Below are positions 36,798-47,440 of a stretch of 64,000 nt of DNA, one piece after another; the stretch's first letter is position 1, and every line of letters begins with the position of its first letter. The translations under genes were made by a program, and so were the position numbers. The notes beneath the pieces were generated by a model, which saw only the letters and a list, made by a program, of their open reading frames with translations, did not search any database and was not told where the DNA came from. Where the stretch lies: NCBI RefSeq assembly GCF_949987535.1, contig NC_080065.1, forward strand, positions 36,123,239 to 36,187,238, in the 5' to 3' direction. Source of the DNA: Balaenoptera acutorostrata. Taxonomy: Eukaryota; Chordata; Mammalia; Artiodactyla; Balaenopteridae.

Positions 36798-39046
36798 ATT
36801 ATCATTGTTAGTCATTAGAAAAATGGAAATTAAAACCAAAAGGAGATATCACAACATACCTACCAGAATAGCTATTTTCTTTAAATAGTATTAACCCTAA
36901 ACGTTGGAGAAGGTGCAAAGAAACTGGGTCATTCATTCACTGCCTTTAAGAAGGCAGTTACCTTCAATATGAAAAATAGACTTACTACAAGACCAGGACA
37001 AATATCACAGAGAAAAATTTTTTTAAATGTATGCAGAAGTGTGTATATGAATGCTTAGAGCAGCTTTTTTTCCCCTAATGACCAAGAACTGGAAACAACC
37101 CAGATGGTCCTTCAGTGGGTACATTAAAATCACGGAGTACTACTCAAAAATAAGGAAAAAAAGAGCTGTCAATGCAGACAACAACTTGGATGAACCTCAA
37201 AAAAATTAGTCTAAGTGCAAAAAGCCAGTTTCCAAAGGATACATCCTTTTGATCCATCCATGAATCCACTTACGTAATATTTATGAAGTGACATGATTAT
37301 AGATATGGAGAACAAATTAGTGGTTGCTAGGGGTTAGGCATGGGATTGAGATGGGGTGGATATGGCTATAAAGAGGCAGGACAAAGGAATCTTGTGGCAA
37401 TGATACAGTTAAGCATCTTGATAGTTGTTGACAGTTACACAGAGATACACATGTAATCAAATTGCAGAGAACTACATACACACACTAACATGCACAAACA
37501 AGTGCATGTATGACTGGTGAAATCTGAATAAGGTCTATGGATTGTATTAATGCCAATTTCCTGATTTTGATGTTGTATTATAGTTAGGCAAGACATTAAC
37601 AATGGGGGAGGTGTTAAAAGTTATATATATATAATCAATTTTACAGTTTAACATTCTATTTTTTAACGACTCAACATTAAATCATTTGGAGAAAAAAGAA
37701 GTCACACAATGACGTGAGAAGAGGAGGCTGGGAGAATTTTTAAAACAAGAGAAAGAACATGACATTTACCAATATAAACTATATGTATTGACATCTCACT
37801 TTTATATCCCTATTTTATGGTAAAGAAAAATTTAAGAAAATAAATAGGGGCCTACTAACAGAAATTCCAGGCAGGCTGGTGAGTTGGCACTCAGCTAGTG
37901 AAAGCACTCAGCATTCCTTGGTATAAGGGCACTGTCCAAGTTCATGGCATTATTATGTCTCTGATTCCAAAAGCCTTATTGGGTAAAAGCAAGGGGACTT
38001 TCTATAAACATCCTGTTTCTTCCAAACGATTTCCTAGAATAATAATGAAAAGTGATAGTGAAATATTAAAGGAATAAACACCAAGTAAGGAGATGCTTTT
38101 GAAATGACGCCTGGGAATATTTATACTTTACTCACTAAGACTTGAAAGAATTCTCACTGCCTATCAGTGATAGCACTATTGGTATGACAGAATCACCAGC
38201 CCACCAAATATTTCCCTTTCTGTTATACTTTTCCCTGAGTTGGTTGGAAGTCTAGGACCTTCCATCCCTGATGTGTATTGGGACCAATAGGAAAAGAGAT
38301 CCCAAAGGAAACTTGAGAGGAAAAGAAAAGGGATTGAAGGTGAAGGGAAAGGGAATGATTCCAGCGAGAAAAACAAACCAACAAACAACAACAACAAAAC
38401 CAAAGAAACCCCATGCCCTCACATGAGTTTGTCAGAGAAAGCCAGGTATCTAGGACATAACTGATGGCTACAATTTTCTGTTCTGCATATTCTCAAAGGC
38501 AGAAGACAGAGAATAGGAAGCAGGCCCTGCCATATAAAAACCCATGTGGAAGATCTCCATCTCAGGCTTCCCAAGTGTGGCAACTCACCCATAATACCAA
38601 GGATGAAATGGCATGTGTAGGTTGTGGGGGAAGAGATAGGGAATGGGAATCTATCAGTATTTCCTTGGACCCCGAATTAAGTCTAACATTAGAATTTTTG
38701 CTGATTAACCTATCTATCTTAATAGATATTTAGAGTCATAACTTTTACTGAATAAAATAGACCTGTCATAATTTTAAATTAAACTCTTCAGGGGCCAGAT
38801 AAAAATTACATTTGGGCAAAAGTGTAAGTGGATACTTAGAAAATCTAGTGAGAAATTTATTTGCATTATTGGTTACCTTTGAGAGGATTATAAGGTAGGA
38901 GTCTAATCAATCCACATCAACCGGTAAATAATAAGAGATAATTCATTTTCTTTATAATATAACAATTAGTTTTTATGCTTCTGCCAAAGGAGATGGATTT
39001 GGAAGTGTGACTAGGTGGTGAAACCAGTGAGAGAGACAGTTATGAT

Positions 39047-39182
39047 GAAAAAAGAGAAAGAAAGAAAGGAGGGAAGGAGGGTGGGAGGGAGGAAGGAAGA
39101 AAGGAAGGAAGGAAGGAAGGAAGGAAGGAAGGAAGAAAAAAGATGGATAGAGAGGAGGGAGGAAGAAAGAAAGAAAGAAGAA
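39047..39182. repeat. (GGAA)n/(GAAA)n purine-rich microsatellite
   Basis: Plus strand is nearly pure A/G. The longest uninterrupted purine run is 39083-39143, with about eight tandem GGAA units, followed by GAAA units. The 91- and 100-codon open frames over it are low-complexity artefacts. Confidence 0.95.
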
Positions 39183-39239
39183 AATATTTACAAGAATATT
39201 ATTCTCAGCTTTTTTTTGGATAAGATAATGAACATTGGA

Positions 39240-39370
39240 ACCTGTTTGCATGGGTTTAAATCCTGGCTTTACCACTTACCAGCTGTGTAAACTGGAGTAA
39301 GGTATATCTATAAAACATTACTTATAATCTCTAACTATCTTGCATGATAGTTTGTGGTCTTGTGGAATAA
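39240..39370 (-). mobile_element. MIR fragment
   Basis: GGGTTTAAATCCTGGCTTTAC and CCACTTACCAGCTGTGTAAAC match the MIR segment 'ggttcaaatcctggctctgccacttaccagctgtgtg'. Confidence 0.65.
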
Positions 39371-39533
39371 AATTAAAATAGACACCTAGAGTTTTCTTTG
39401 CTAAAGGGTTGATATTTAATCTGCCTTTTCTCTCTTTATGTTAAGGTTGTTTACTTTAATATAATGTTTAAAATTGTTTTCTGCCACTGAAAATGAATTT
39501 TGCTAGAAACTACCATCTATAGTCACTGCAGAA

Positions 39534-39616
39534 TATGAGGGTCAAGGAAAGATAGGGTTTACCAGATATTCTTCAAACAAAGAGTAATGAAAAAATACCA
39601 TCATCATCATCACACC
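39534..39616. repeat. Second copy of unassigned short repeat
   Basis: TATGAGGGTCAAGGAAAGATAG, GGTTTACCAG, CAAAGAGTAATGAAAA and an ATC-rich end align by eye at roughly three quarters identity with 36717-36790. Family unknown to me. Confidence 0.5.
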
Positions 39617-40602
39617 ATCAATAGCAGATGTAACACCCAATGAAAACATTATGGCTTATTAGAGCTTTCTAGAGAGTATCAATAAACACGAATGTTAAAG
39701 GAGCAGATATGACATTGATAAATAACATAAAGCAATGGAAATGGTAAGTAAGAATGGAAATATAAACAAATTGTATATATATATATATATATCACAGGAG
39801 CTATTTTGGAGCAAAATATCATATTCTATTGGAATTAGATATTACACTGAAGTAGATTGTGGTGTTAGAAATGCAAATCACTAAGAAAATAACTCAAAAA
39901 ATATAGCTAAAACAATCTACTGAGAAGTAAAAATGATACTCTAAAATATTTTTAACACAAAAAGGGCAGTAAGGGAAAAGGAATATTAAAGACATGAGAC
40001 AGAAAAAAAAAACAATAAAATGACAGGCATTAATCCAACTATGTTGATAATTGCAGCATATGTAAATAAACACTCCAATCAAGAAGGCAGAGATGCAGTT
40101 ATCTGTGTCTATGAGAGACAAATCTAAGGTTCAGAAACACAAATTTGTTGAAGTAAAAGAATGGAAAAAGATACATCATGCAAACAATACCCATAAAAGA
40201 CCTGGAACGGCTACATTAGTATCAGTCAAAAAAGACTTTTAAGACAAGAAATATTACTAGATAAAAAGAGATCCATTTCTCAGTGCTAAAAGGATCAATA
40301 CACCAGGAAGACATAACAACTGTAACAATTATAAAGATATATATATACACTTCAAAATAGAGCCACAACATACATGAAGCAAAACCTGAAGATTCAAAGA
40401 AGAAATAGACAAAAATGTATAGATTGGAGATTTCGATACTTCACTTTAATAATTAGCACAATTAAAAACAAAATAAGCAAGGCCATAGATTTGTGAACCC
40501 AACTAACATATATAGAACACACCAACAAATGACTGAAGAATATGCATTCCTCTCAAGAATGCATGAGACATTTCTCAGGGTAGCCTATATGCTAATCCAT
40601 AA

Positions 40603-40614
40603 AACAAATCAGTG
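40603..40614. repeat. Target-site duplication of SINE (left)
   Basis: AACAAATCAGTG, exactly repeated at 40921-40932. Confidence 0.93.
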
Positions 40615-40627
40615 GGGGCTTCCCTGG

Positions 40628-40638
40628 TGGCGCAGTGG
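40628..40638 (+). promoter_or_regulatory. Pol III A box of CHR SINE
   Basis: TGGCGCAGTGG fits the tRNA A-box consensus. It pairs with the B box about 33 bp downstream. Confidence 0.75.
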
Positions 40639-40670
40639 TTGAGAATCTGCCTGCCAATGCAGGGGACACG

Positions 40671-40681
40671 GGTTCGAGCCC
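40671..40681 (+). promoter_or_regulatory. Pol III B box of CHR SINE
   Basis: GGTTCGAGCCC is an exact B-box match (GGTTCGANNCC). Confidence 0.8.
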
Positions 40682-41124
40682 TGGTCTGGGAAGATCCCAC
40701 ATGCCGTAGAACAGCTAGGCCCGTGAGCCACAATTACTGAGCCTGTGCGTCTGGAGCCTGTGCTCCGCAACAACAGAGGCCGCGATAGTGAGAGGCCCAC
40801 GCACCGCGATGAAGAGTGGCCCCCGCTTGCCACAACTAGAGAAAGCCCTTGCACAGAAACGAAGACCCAACACAGCCATAAATAAATAAATAAACAAATA
40901 AATAAAAATTAAAAAAAACAAACAAATCAGTGAAAGCAAAAGAAATGAAATCATACAAAATATGCTCTATGACAACAATAGACAAATTACTAATAAAGAA
41001 AAGATATCTGAGAAATTCCTAAATATATGGAAATTTAAAAAAAAATTCTAAATAACTCATGACTCAAGAAATTTAAAAAATTAAATTAGAAAATATCTTA
41101 AAATGAACACTAAAAAGTTATGTC

Positions 41125-41134
41125 AAAACATATG
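41125..41134. repeat. Target-site duplication of SINE (left)
   Basis: AAAACATATG, exactly repeated at 41463-41472. Confidence 0.9.
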
Positions 41135-41462
41135 GGGGGCTTCCCTGGTGGCGCAGTGGTTGAGAATCTGCCTGCCAATGCAGGGGACATGGGTTCGAGC
41201 CCTGGTCTGGGAAGATCCCACATGCCGCGGAGCAACTAGGCCCGTGAGCCACAATTACTGAGCCTGCGCGTCTGGAGCCTGTGGTCCACAACAGGAGAGG
41301 CCGCGATAATGAGAGGCCCGCGCACCGTGATGAAGAGTGGTCCCCGCTTGCCACAACTAGAGAAAGCCCTCGCACAGAAACGAAGACCCAACACAGCCAT
41401 AAATAAAGTAAATAAATAAATAATATTAAAAAACTATTAAAAAAAAAAAACAAAAAACAAAA
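41135..41462 (+). mobile_element. CHR-2 SINE, sense, perfect 10 bp target-site duplication
   Basis: Starts GGGGCTTCCCTGGTGGCGCA, with A and B boxes intact. The tail is AAATAAAT-type followed by an A-rich stretch (about 41440-41466). It lies about 215 bp downstream of the previous SINE in the same orientation and in the same old L1. Confidence 0.96.
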
Positions 41463-41870
41463 AAAACATATGTAATGCTGCTAATACAGTGCTTAGAGGA
41501 AAATTTTAAACTATAAATGCTTATATTAGAAAGAAATATGTAAAGTCAATAATCTAATCTTCCACTCCAAGAATTTAGAAAAAGTAGAGCAAATCAAACA
41601 CATAGTAAGAAGGAAATAAAAAATAGAGCAGAAATTAATGACATAGAGAAAAATAGGAAAAAGAATCAATGAACCAAAAATTGGGTCTTTGCAAAAATCA
41701 ACTTAATTGATATTCTAGCTAGACTGATCAAGAAAAAAGGTGAGAACTCATAAATCATCAAAATCAGGAATGAAAGAGGGGAATCACTTCATATCCAACA
41801 TAAGGTATTATAAGGGAATACTATAAATAACTTTATGCCAACAAAATAGACACCTTAGATAAAATAGAAC

Positions 41871-44323
41871 TGTTGTCATGTATAGATATACAGACTTTCT
41901 TTATTAATTGTGGGTACTGCTACAAATTTTCCAAATGTCAGAATAATGCACATCCTATTATAGACAGTGATAGCATGGTGTGTCATATTCCTCTTCAGTG
42001 TTTTATATACTGTAAATACATAGTAGAATCTATCATCTTGCCTAATGAGTGTATCATCTAAACCACCAGACATAATTCCATTCTTATTAAGTCACTGTGT
42101 CACATTCGGTAGGTTACACTGTCAACCACAATTAGCACTTTCATGTAGCTAATCCCAAATCCAGTTTGGCTGATGTTCTACTGGAGGAAGGGTTCAAGTT
42201 TTTGGTCCCTGTCGAGTTGGAGAAGAGCAGTCAGTTCTTTCTACCTCCTCAACTTTTTCTTCTCCTTCTTCACCTCAAATTTAGAGACAGGGATATGGAG
42301 TAAAAGGGTCTGATATGCTTCACAAACCTGCTGAGATTCACCCTGAGCAGGAGCTGGTTCAGAACCCATTGTGTGGGCATACCAAGAGAATATATTTTAA
42401 TTTCAGTGTCACAGAGATTGCTCCAAAGATGGCAGGTAACAAATTTGAAAGGTTTTTAGCAAATTTTTATAAGCTGCCCAAAGGAAAAGCCCGGGACTTG
42501 AAGCTAGACATACTAGGTTTAATCCTACTGCTTATTAGCTGCCTATCTGAATAAGTTATGACACCTCTCTGAGTCTCTGTTTTTTTAATCTGTAAAATGA
42601 GAATTTTATGTAATTAGTAATCTCTGAGATGCCTTCCAGATCCTATAGTCTGTAACTTTTATGACTTTAAGCTTGGCGATGGTTCCACCCATCATCCCCT
42701 CCTCATACTAATCACAAGGGGATATTTCTGCAATGTATCAAGGACTCAGGAAGGCCACCCCATGGGATTCTTTATTTATTTAATTATTTGTAAAGAGATT
42801 GAATGTCCCATTCTTCATGTACTCCCACTTATTTCTCAGTTTCTTTAAATGCTTGATATGAGGCTCGGCAGTGCTTTATCCTTGGGATCAAAGGCAGAGC
42901 AGAAGGAACAATGGAAAGAGGACAAAAAACATCTAGTTTCTCAGGTCTGCTGCTGGCTTCTGTCTAGCAGTAGAAACCTGAAGTGTGTCCCACAGAAACA
43001 AAGAGATCCCTCGATCACTGTCTCTATCTACCAACAGACAGTCTTCAGAAACACGCCCATTGCATTGAGTTAGGTTGGTCCTAGATGAGAAATTTATCCA
43101 CATCTGTTCATAACCAATCCCAACATCCTCTCTCTGAATAGTATCAAAGACTGATTGGGCAACCAAGCTTCCTTCCCCTGCCCCTGTTTCCCCATTCTGA
43201 GACTCTCTTTCTCTTATGATACATATGACCAATTTACAAGAAAACGTTTACATGTATAACTACTTAAAATCTATATTTACTTACAATGTTTAGGCCTACC
43301 ACTGTAAATGGATACTGAGTTGAAAAGCACAACAATTTGTATGCCTTGGTAAAAAGCAAGTCCTACATTTGTCAAGAACTGAAGGTCAAAGGAGATAGGC
43401 AGAGATCACTAGAAAAACAAGTTATAAAAACAGATTTCCCTAATAGTTTTACCAGATTTTCCCTATACATGCTACATTCTCTTGTTTGAAGTTTTTGGAA
43501 TGCAGTGCTGTGTTTTCAGTAACTACAAAAGAATGATAATGCATTTTCTCATAATTGGGAATTATCTTTGGAACCGATGATATGCTGAGTTTGCTATGTC
43601 CTTAAAAACTAAGCATTACAATAAAATGATTGCAGACTTTTGTCTGGGAACTGTAGTCTGGTAGAATGTGACTATAGAGGGAAAATTGTTTCTGCCTTCC
43701 AAGAAAGTCTAGTTTCCTCAATATTCCAAGTCAATAAGACTCTTCCTTTAAGGGAAGCAGCTGGATTCTGTGTGAGCTCATGGGGGCAACACTTTCAGGA
43801 GTCGAGGGGCCTTTGCAGCTGCCTCCACCAAGCCAAGTATTTCTCTCCTGAACCCTGAAGTCAGCCCTGAAATACTTCCTCTTCCTTTCTGCCGCCTTCA
43901 GACAGATCTTGAACTGGGTGAAATCTTTGCCCAAAAATTCATAGCTTTGAATCTTAAGTTGTTGATGCTGGTCAGTGGCTGAATGTGAATATCATTTGGC
44001 CATGTTTTAGCCAGACAGCTGTTGAAGTTTAGCTAAACTTAGAAACTCATAAAAATGACTCCAAACATTCCATATGCATTCTTTAATTGTTTTTCCCTGA
44101 ATCTGCTTGGGGGAAGTCTCTTAGCAGATGTCCTGACCATATGCAACCATCCTGACAATTAATTTTTATAACTCATGGGTCATCCCAATAGATGACCGTG
44201 GATCTGGAGATTTTGAAACCCCCAATTAATTATCTCCATTCAAGGTCCACACTGATGGGCTTACTTTCTCTAATGTGTTATTTCCTCTCCTGGCAAGTAA
44301 GTACCCCTTCTTCGGTGATTATA
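41871..44323. other. Single-copy DNA with a MIR remnant
   Basis: No gene or young repeat. Open frames at 42315-42554, 42849-43073, 43640-43858 and their antisense partners have no recognised domain. A MIR-like segment is at 42500-42640. Confidence 0.4.
42500..42640 (-). mobile_element. MIR fragment
   Basis: CTAGGTTTAATCCTACTGC, TTAGCTGCCTATCTGAATAAG and CTCTCTGAGTCTCTG with TCTGTAAAATGAGAATTTTA follow the MIR order. Confidence 0.6.
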
Positions 44324-44339
44324 GAGAAGTTGTCTTTTA
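44324..44339. repeat. Target-site duplication (left) of retroposed insert
   Basis: GAGAAGTTGTCTTTTA, 16 bp, identical to 44691-44706. Confidence 0.95.
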
Positions 44340-44690
44340 TTCATTTATTTATACATTTTTTTTAACCAAGTAACACGATTTATTCTTGAGGACAAAAGGG
44401 TCACCCACCATGCACCCCACTTAATATTTATATTTGCACCTTGAGTGGAGGTTTATATTTTTAATGAGAGAAAGTCATGGTTTTATAACTCAGGCAAATA
44501 CTGCTAACCCCATGAGGTTCGGGCTCTCTCGCTGTGGCCTTTTCAATGCTCTGATCCCCTTCCAAGAGGGCTTTGAGGTGAAACAAAAACTTGTCTGGTG
44601 CCGAAGCCACCCAATCCTGGGCTGATGGGGGTGGTCGGGCGAGGTGGTTCGGACCAGCCACCTGGAACAGCCATCGCCATGATACCAAAC
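44340..44690 (-). pseudogene. Retroposed insert of unidentified parent (processed-pseudogene-like)
   Basis: The 351 bp between two perfect 16 bp duplications reads on the minus strand like a short reverse-transcribed mRNA. It has a GC-richer 5' part starting GTTTGGTATCATGGCGATGG, an AATAAA signal near the 3' end (TTTATT at 44381-44386 on the plus strand) and an A-rich tail (T-run at 44355-44363, then TAAATAAAT-type sequence). No SINE, L1 or known gene was recognised. From the first ATG on that strand (44680) a frame of about 45 codons begins MAMAVPGGWSEPP. A second frame from 44688 (non-ATG start) runs 75 codons to 44461. Neither is identified. It could also be a non-coding RNA retrocopy. Confidence 0.6.
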
Positions 44691-44706
44691 GAGAAGTTGT
44701 CTTTTA
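44691..44706. repeat. Target-site duplication (right) of retroposed insert
   Basis: Exact copy of 44324-44339. Confidence 0.95.
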
Positions 44707-44918
44707 GACTTCTATCAAAGTCATGCTAAAAATTTACAAGACAAACATTACTGAGAAGGCCAGAGCAGTGTTTTATGAGATCTTTGTTGGCTTCTTACAA
44801 ATATAGATTGGTTATAAAAGAATTCTTATTTAATTAATGAATTGTATTACTTAATAGATTTGCATTTTTAAATTATGATTATTTTAATCTGTATGTCCTG
44901 GTTATTCCCTTAGCACCT

Positions 44919-45145
44919 TTAGGAATACAGAATCCCAGCATCTGAGGGCGGCTGAGAGTGAAGTTTGTTGTGTACACTGAGGAGGTCCAGAAGTACATCT
45001 TTTGTCACCACATAAAAGCGTCCGTCCCCCGATTTAAACTGTTCCAGATCCCATATTCTCTCCCTGTTTACTCCGTTAATGAGCTTTTCTGGGAAGTAAG
45101 TTTTGTTGTTGTTTTCCATCAGCTTCTCTCACCTTAAGAAGTCCT
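44919..45145 (-). pseudogene. Coding-like orphan stretch, possibly a decayed exon
   Basis: A 66-codon minus-strand frame from ATG at 45119 to a stop at 44919 has balanced amino-acid composition (it includes RIWDLEQFKSGDGRFYVVTK) and carries CpGs, unlike the AT-driven chance frames nearby. Just upstream on that strand, a pyrimidine-rich tract ends in TTTTCGCAG at about 45145-45153, which looks like a 3' splice site. Following it in the same frame gives an early TGA before the ATG. So if it is an exon, either the frame is broken or the start is internal. I do not recognise the protein. Chance remains a real possibility. Confidence 0.2.
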
Positions 45146-46028
45146 GCGAAAAGTAGTGACCAATGAAGTAGGAGAAAAGCTAAGAGAAGTGGGGTCCTGG
45201 GAGCTGTGGGAGAAACGAGTGGTTACCGTGTCCATCTGATGACAGCCCACATGAGGTGACCGCTGAGAAGTCGCCTTTCACCTAGTAACAAGGAAGTCTT
45301 TTTAATAGAGTGGTGGCAGCAGCATAATTGTTGTGGATTTAAGGAAAAAGGAAGGAGAAAAACTGCAGGCAGGGAGCATAGCTAAAATCATCTAAGAAAT
45401 TCTGTAGTGAGGAGAAGCAGAGAAATGGATCAGTGAATTTGGGGGTAAAAGCAGGCCAATGTTTTTTTGGTTCTGATTTTTCCTTTAATGGAAAATATTA
45501 CTGGGGTTTTTTTTTCTTGTTTTTTTTTTTTCTGATTGTAAAGTAATGATTCAAGAGAAAGAGAAAAAGTCATTGGGGCCACATCTAGGAGGAGGTGAGA
45601 GGGGATAGGCAGCAAGGGGTGCGCTTGGCCTTTATTGGAGAACAGACCATTCATCCACACCGGTGAGAGGGAGGGCAGGGTATGTGGTCACACACGCATG
45701 TAAGTGGGTAGATTGCTGGTGCAAGAAGGATTTCAAGGGAATCTTCTGATTGCTTCTATTTCTTCCATGAAATAGGAAGCAGTGATTTTAGCTAATTTAC
45801 GTAAAGCCTCTGCAGAGAATATGAATCCCTTAATTCCATTCCAGTACTATACAACTACTGAATGAACATTTGCCCAGACGCTTTTCATATATTTATGTAT
45901 TTTACTTTCTGTTTATAAAACTTCTCATTCAACTCATTCCCTCCTCTTCTGTATAATTATAGCTTCAAACTCAACCCAGTACTCCCAAAATAAGGAAAAG
46001 CTTGCAGAGTATACTTGAAAGTAACGAC

Positions 46029-46053
46029 TGTGTGCGTGTGTGTGTGTGTGTGT
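46029..46053. repeat. (TG)n microsatellite
   Basis: TGTGTGCGTGTGTGTGTG followed by TGTGTCTGCG, about 11 units with one CG interruption. Confidence 0.95.
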
Positions 46054-46411
46054 CTGCGTTTTTTTTCTCCTCAACTATTTTCCAAAGGACTCTGAGAAGG
46101 GTTGTACCAAAAGGCACACATATAATATGACTGAGCAGATGTCCCTGGGGCCCTGCATCTGTCCCCCTGGCCCACCTCTGAGTTCAGCCACAGAAGTCGT
46201 AGGGGTTCAGAATAACCTGGCACTCTTAGTATCCTGTGTCAAAGCTTTCCACCCAAAGGCCTCCTCTGAAGCCTCATCCAGAGCAAGAATAACCGAGGAG
46301 TCTCCATCAATGTGGGACAGGAGCTGCGGGATAATCTAAGTGATCAGTCTTCTTTATATGCAATTTGTTTCACTGGATAAAGGAGGCAATCTCATCCTTC
46401 AGTGGCATTTC

Positions 46412-46644
46412 AGCCACTCCCCATCGCTCACATTACTGCCTGAGCTCGGCCTCCTGTCAGCATTATGGTGAGATGTATAATTATTTTATTATATATCACA
46501 ATGTAATAATAATAGAAGTAAAGCGCACAATAAATATGATGCTCTTGAAGCATCCCGAAGCCACCACCCTCCCCCACTGGTCCGTGGAAAAATTGTCTTC
46601 CACGAAACCAGTCCCTGGTGGCAAAAATGTTGGGGGTCGCTGCT
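46412..46644 (-). mobile_element. Ancient hAT-type non-autonomous DNA transposon
   Basis: On the minus strand it begins AGCAGCGACCCCCAAC and continues through CCAGGGACTGGTTTCGTGGA, GACAATTTTTCCACGGACC, AATAAAATAATTATACATC and GAGCGATGGGGAGTGGC. This is the recognisable order of a widespread mammalian hAT element whose inverted ends read 'agcagtccccaacc'. The distal end is missing. Family name not assigned. Confidence 0.6.
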
Positions 46645-47067
46645 CTAAAATAAGCTAACGATGTTTGATTCACTTTGTAATTAAGCTGGTACATCCTCTC
46701 CCCTGGGAAATGGTACATACTTCAGATTTATAAAGCTATGAAAAGGCAAAGCATGTCACACCTGAAACAACACTGCCTTTCGGTTTAAATGAAGATGTTT
46801 GCTGAGATAAGAATGCCTAGACTAGTTCAAAAAGACTGTCCTATCCTACTGCTTGGGGCCAAACCTACACAACCAGAAGCAAGCAAGCTAACGCCTGTTG
46901 TTCCCGTGGAGCTGTTCAGTCTATAAACAGTAGTTTTGTGAACCATTACTAGAGAAACTTCTAATAATGCAGCACTCCAAGTAGGTAGAGTGAGTTTTGT
47001 TTTTTTCTGAGAAGTCTAAGATCTATTCCAAATATTGGTTCAGGGCTTCCTGGGTATGTTACCCCTT

Positions 47068-47440
47068 GTATCAGCTGGAGTTCAACCAGAGAAGCAGAAC
47101 CAGTAGGAGATGTATATTAAGAAATTTATTGTGGGGCTGACTAGACAAGTCCAAAGTTTGAAGGAAGGCAGGCTGGAACATTTGAGCATTAAGCAAAGCT
47201 GTTTCCCACAAGTAGAAATTTCATCTTCAGGGAAGCCTCAGCTCCTCTCTTAAGGATTCTGAATGGATTAGATCAGGTCTACCAAGATTATCTAGGGTAA
47301 TCTCTTTTAGTAAAGTCAACTGATCACAGTTAAGTCACGTACAAAATACTTTCATAGGAACACCTATATTAGTGTTTGTTTGAATCACCGGGGATTGTAG
47401 CTTAGCCCACTTGATACATCACACTGACCATCACACCCCT
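47068..47440. mobile_element. Common eutherian interspersed repeat, family not assigned
   Basis: TCAACCAGAGAAGCAGAACC, AGAAATTTATTGTGGGGCTGA, GACAAGTCCAAAGTTTGAAG and a terminal GACCATCACACCC follow a familiar repeat order (ordinarily 'cagagaaacagaaccaatagg ... gattaaccatcaca'). Confidence 0.5.

Larger units (their letters stand above)
35510..37660 (+). mobile_element. Old sense L1M (ORF2 C-terminal half and 3' UTR), multiply interrupted
   Basis: Order of old L1 phrases: GAAAAAGAATAAAGGGAACAG, ATCATCAAGACAGTGTGGCA, then (after a SINE) AAATGGTGCTGAAGCAATGG, GGACTTCATCAAAATTAAAA, GAAAAATATTTGCAAATTAC, TTAGTCATTAGAAAAATGG, and an old 3' UTR (TTAGTGGTTGCTAGGGGTTA, about 37318). It is broken by stops. 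Inserted into it are a CHR SINE (35674-36010), a young L1 tail (36259-36440) and a short unassigned element (36704-36797). Confidence 0.85.
37661..39739. other. Single-copy DNA with a purine microsatellite and repeat scraps
   Basis: Apart from the GGAA/GAAA tract, a MIR near 39240-39370 and the short repeat at 39534-39616, nothing is recognised. Open frames at 38176-38414 and 38464-38733 have no recognised domain. Confidence 0.4.
40615..40920 (+). mobile_element. CHR-2 SINE, sense, perfect 12 bp target-site duplication
   Basis: Starts GGGGCTTCCCTGGTGGCGCA. The A box TGGCGCAGTGG lies at 40628-40638 and the B box GGTTCGAGCCC at about 40671-40681, both intact. The body ends at ...CCAACACAGCCATAAATAAAT and an A/T-rich tail reaches 40920. 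Well-preserved promoter boxes and a perfect duplication indicate a young insertion. Confidence 0.97.
39740..41870 (+). mobile_element. Old sense L1M (ORF2 N-terminal/central part), with two SINEs
   Basis: ACTCCAATCAAGAAGGCAGA, GGCATTAATCCAACTATG, GCTAATCCATAAAACAAATC, AATAGAGCAGAAATTAATGA, ACTTTATGCCAACAAAATAG and ATTGATATTCTAGCTAGACTG are in the expected order for ORF2 from the endonuclease into the reverse-transcriptase region. No long frame survives. Two CHR SINEs in the same orientation split it. It ends around 41870, so the 3' half is absent. Confidence 0.78.
44707..46411. other. Single-copy DNA with one coding-like island
   Basis: Holds the coding-like stretch at 44919-45145, a TG microsatellite, and T-runs around 45505-45530. 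The rest is unassigned. Confidence 0.4.

Noticed and set aside
39015..39290. Lysine/glutamate/arginine-rich protein
   Set aside because: It is translation of a GGAA/GAAA microsatellite.
40628..40681. tRNA gene
   Set aside because: A and B boxes are present, but they are the promoter of a tRNA-derived SINE and no tRNA cloverleaf follows.
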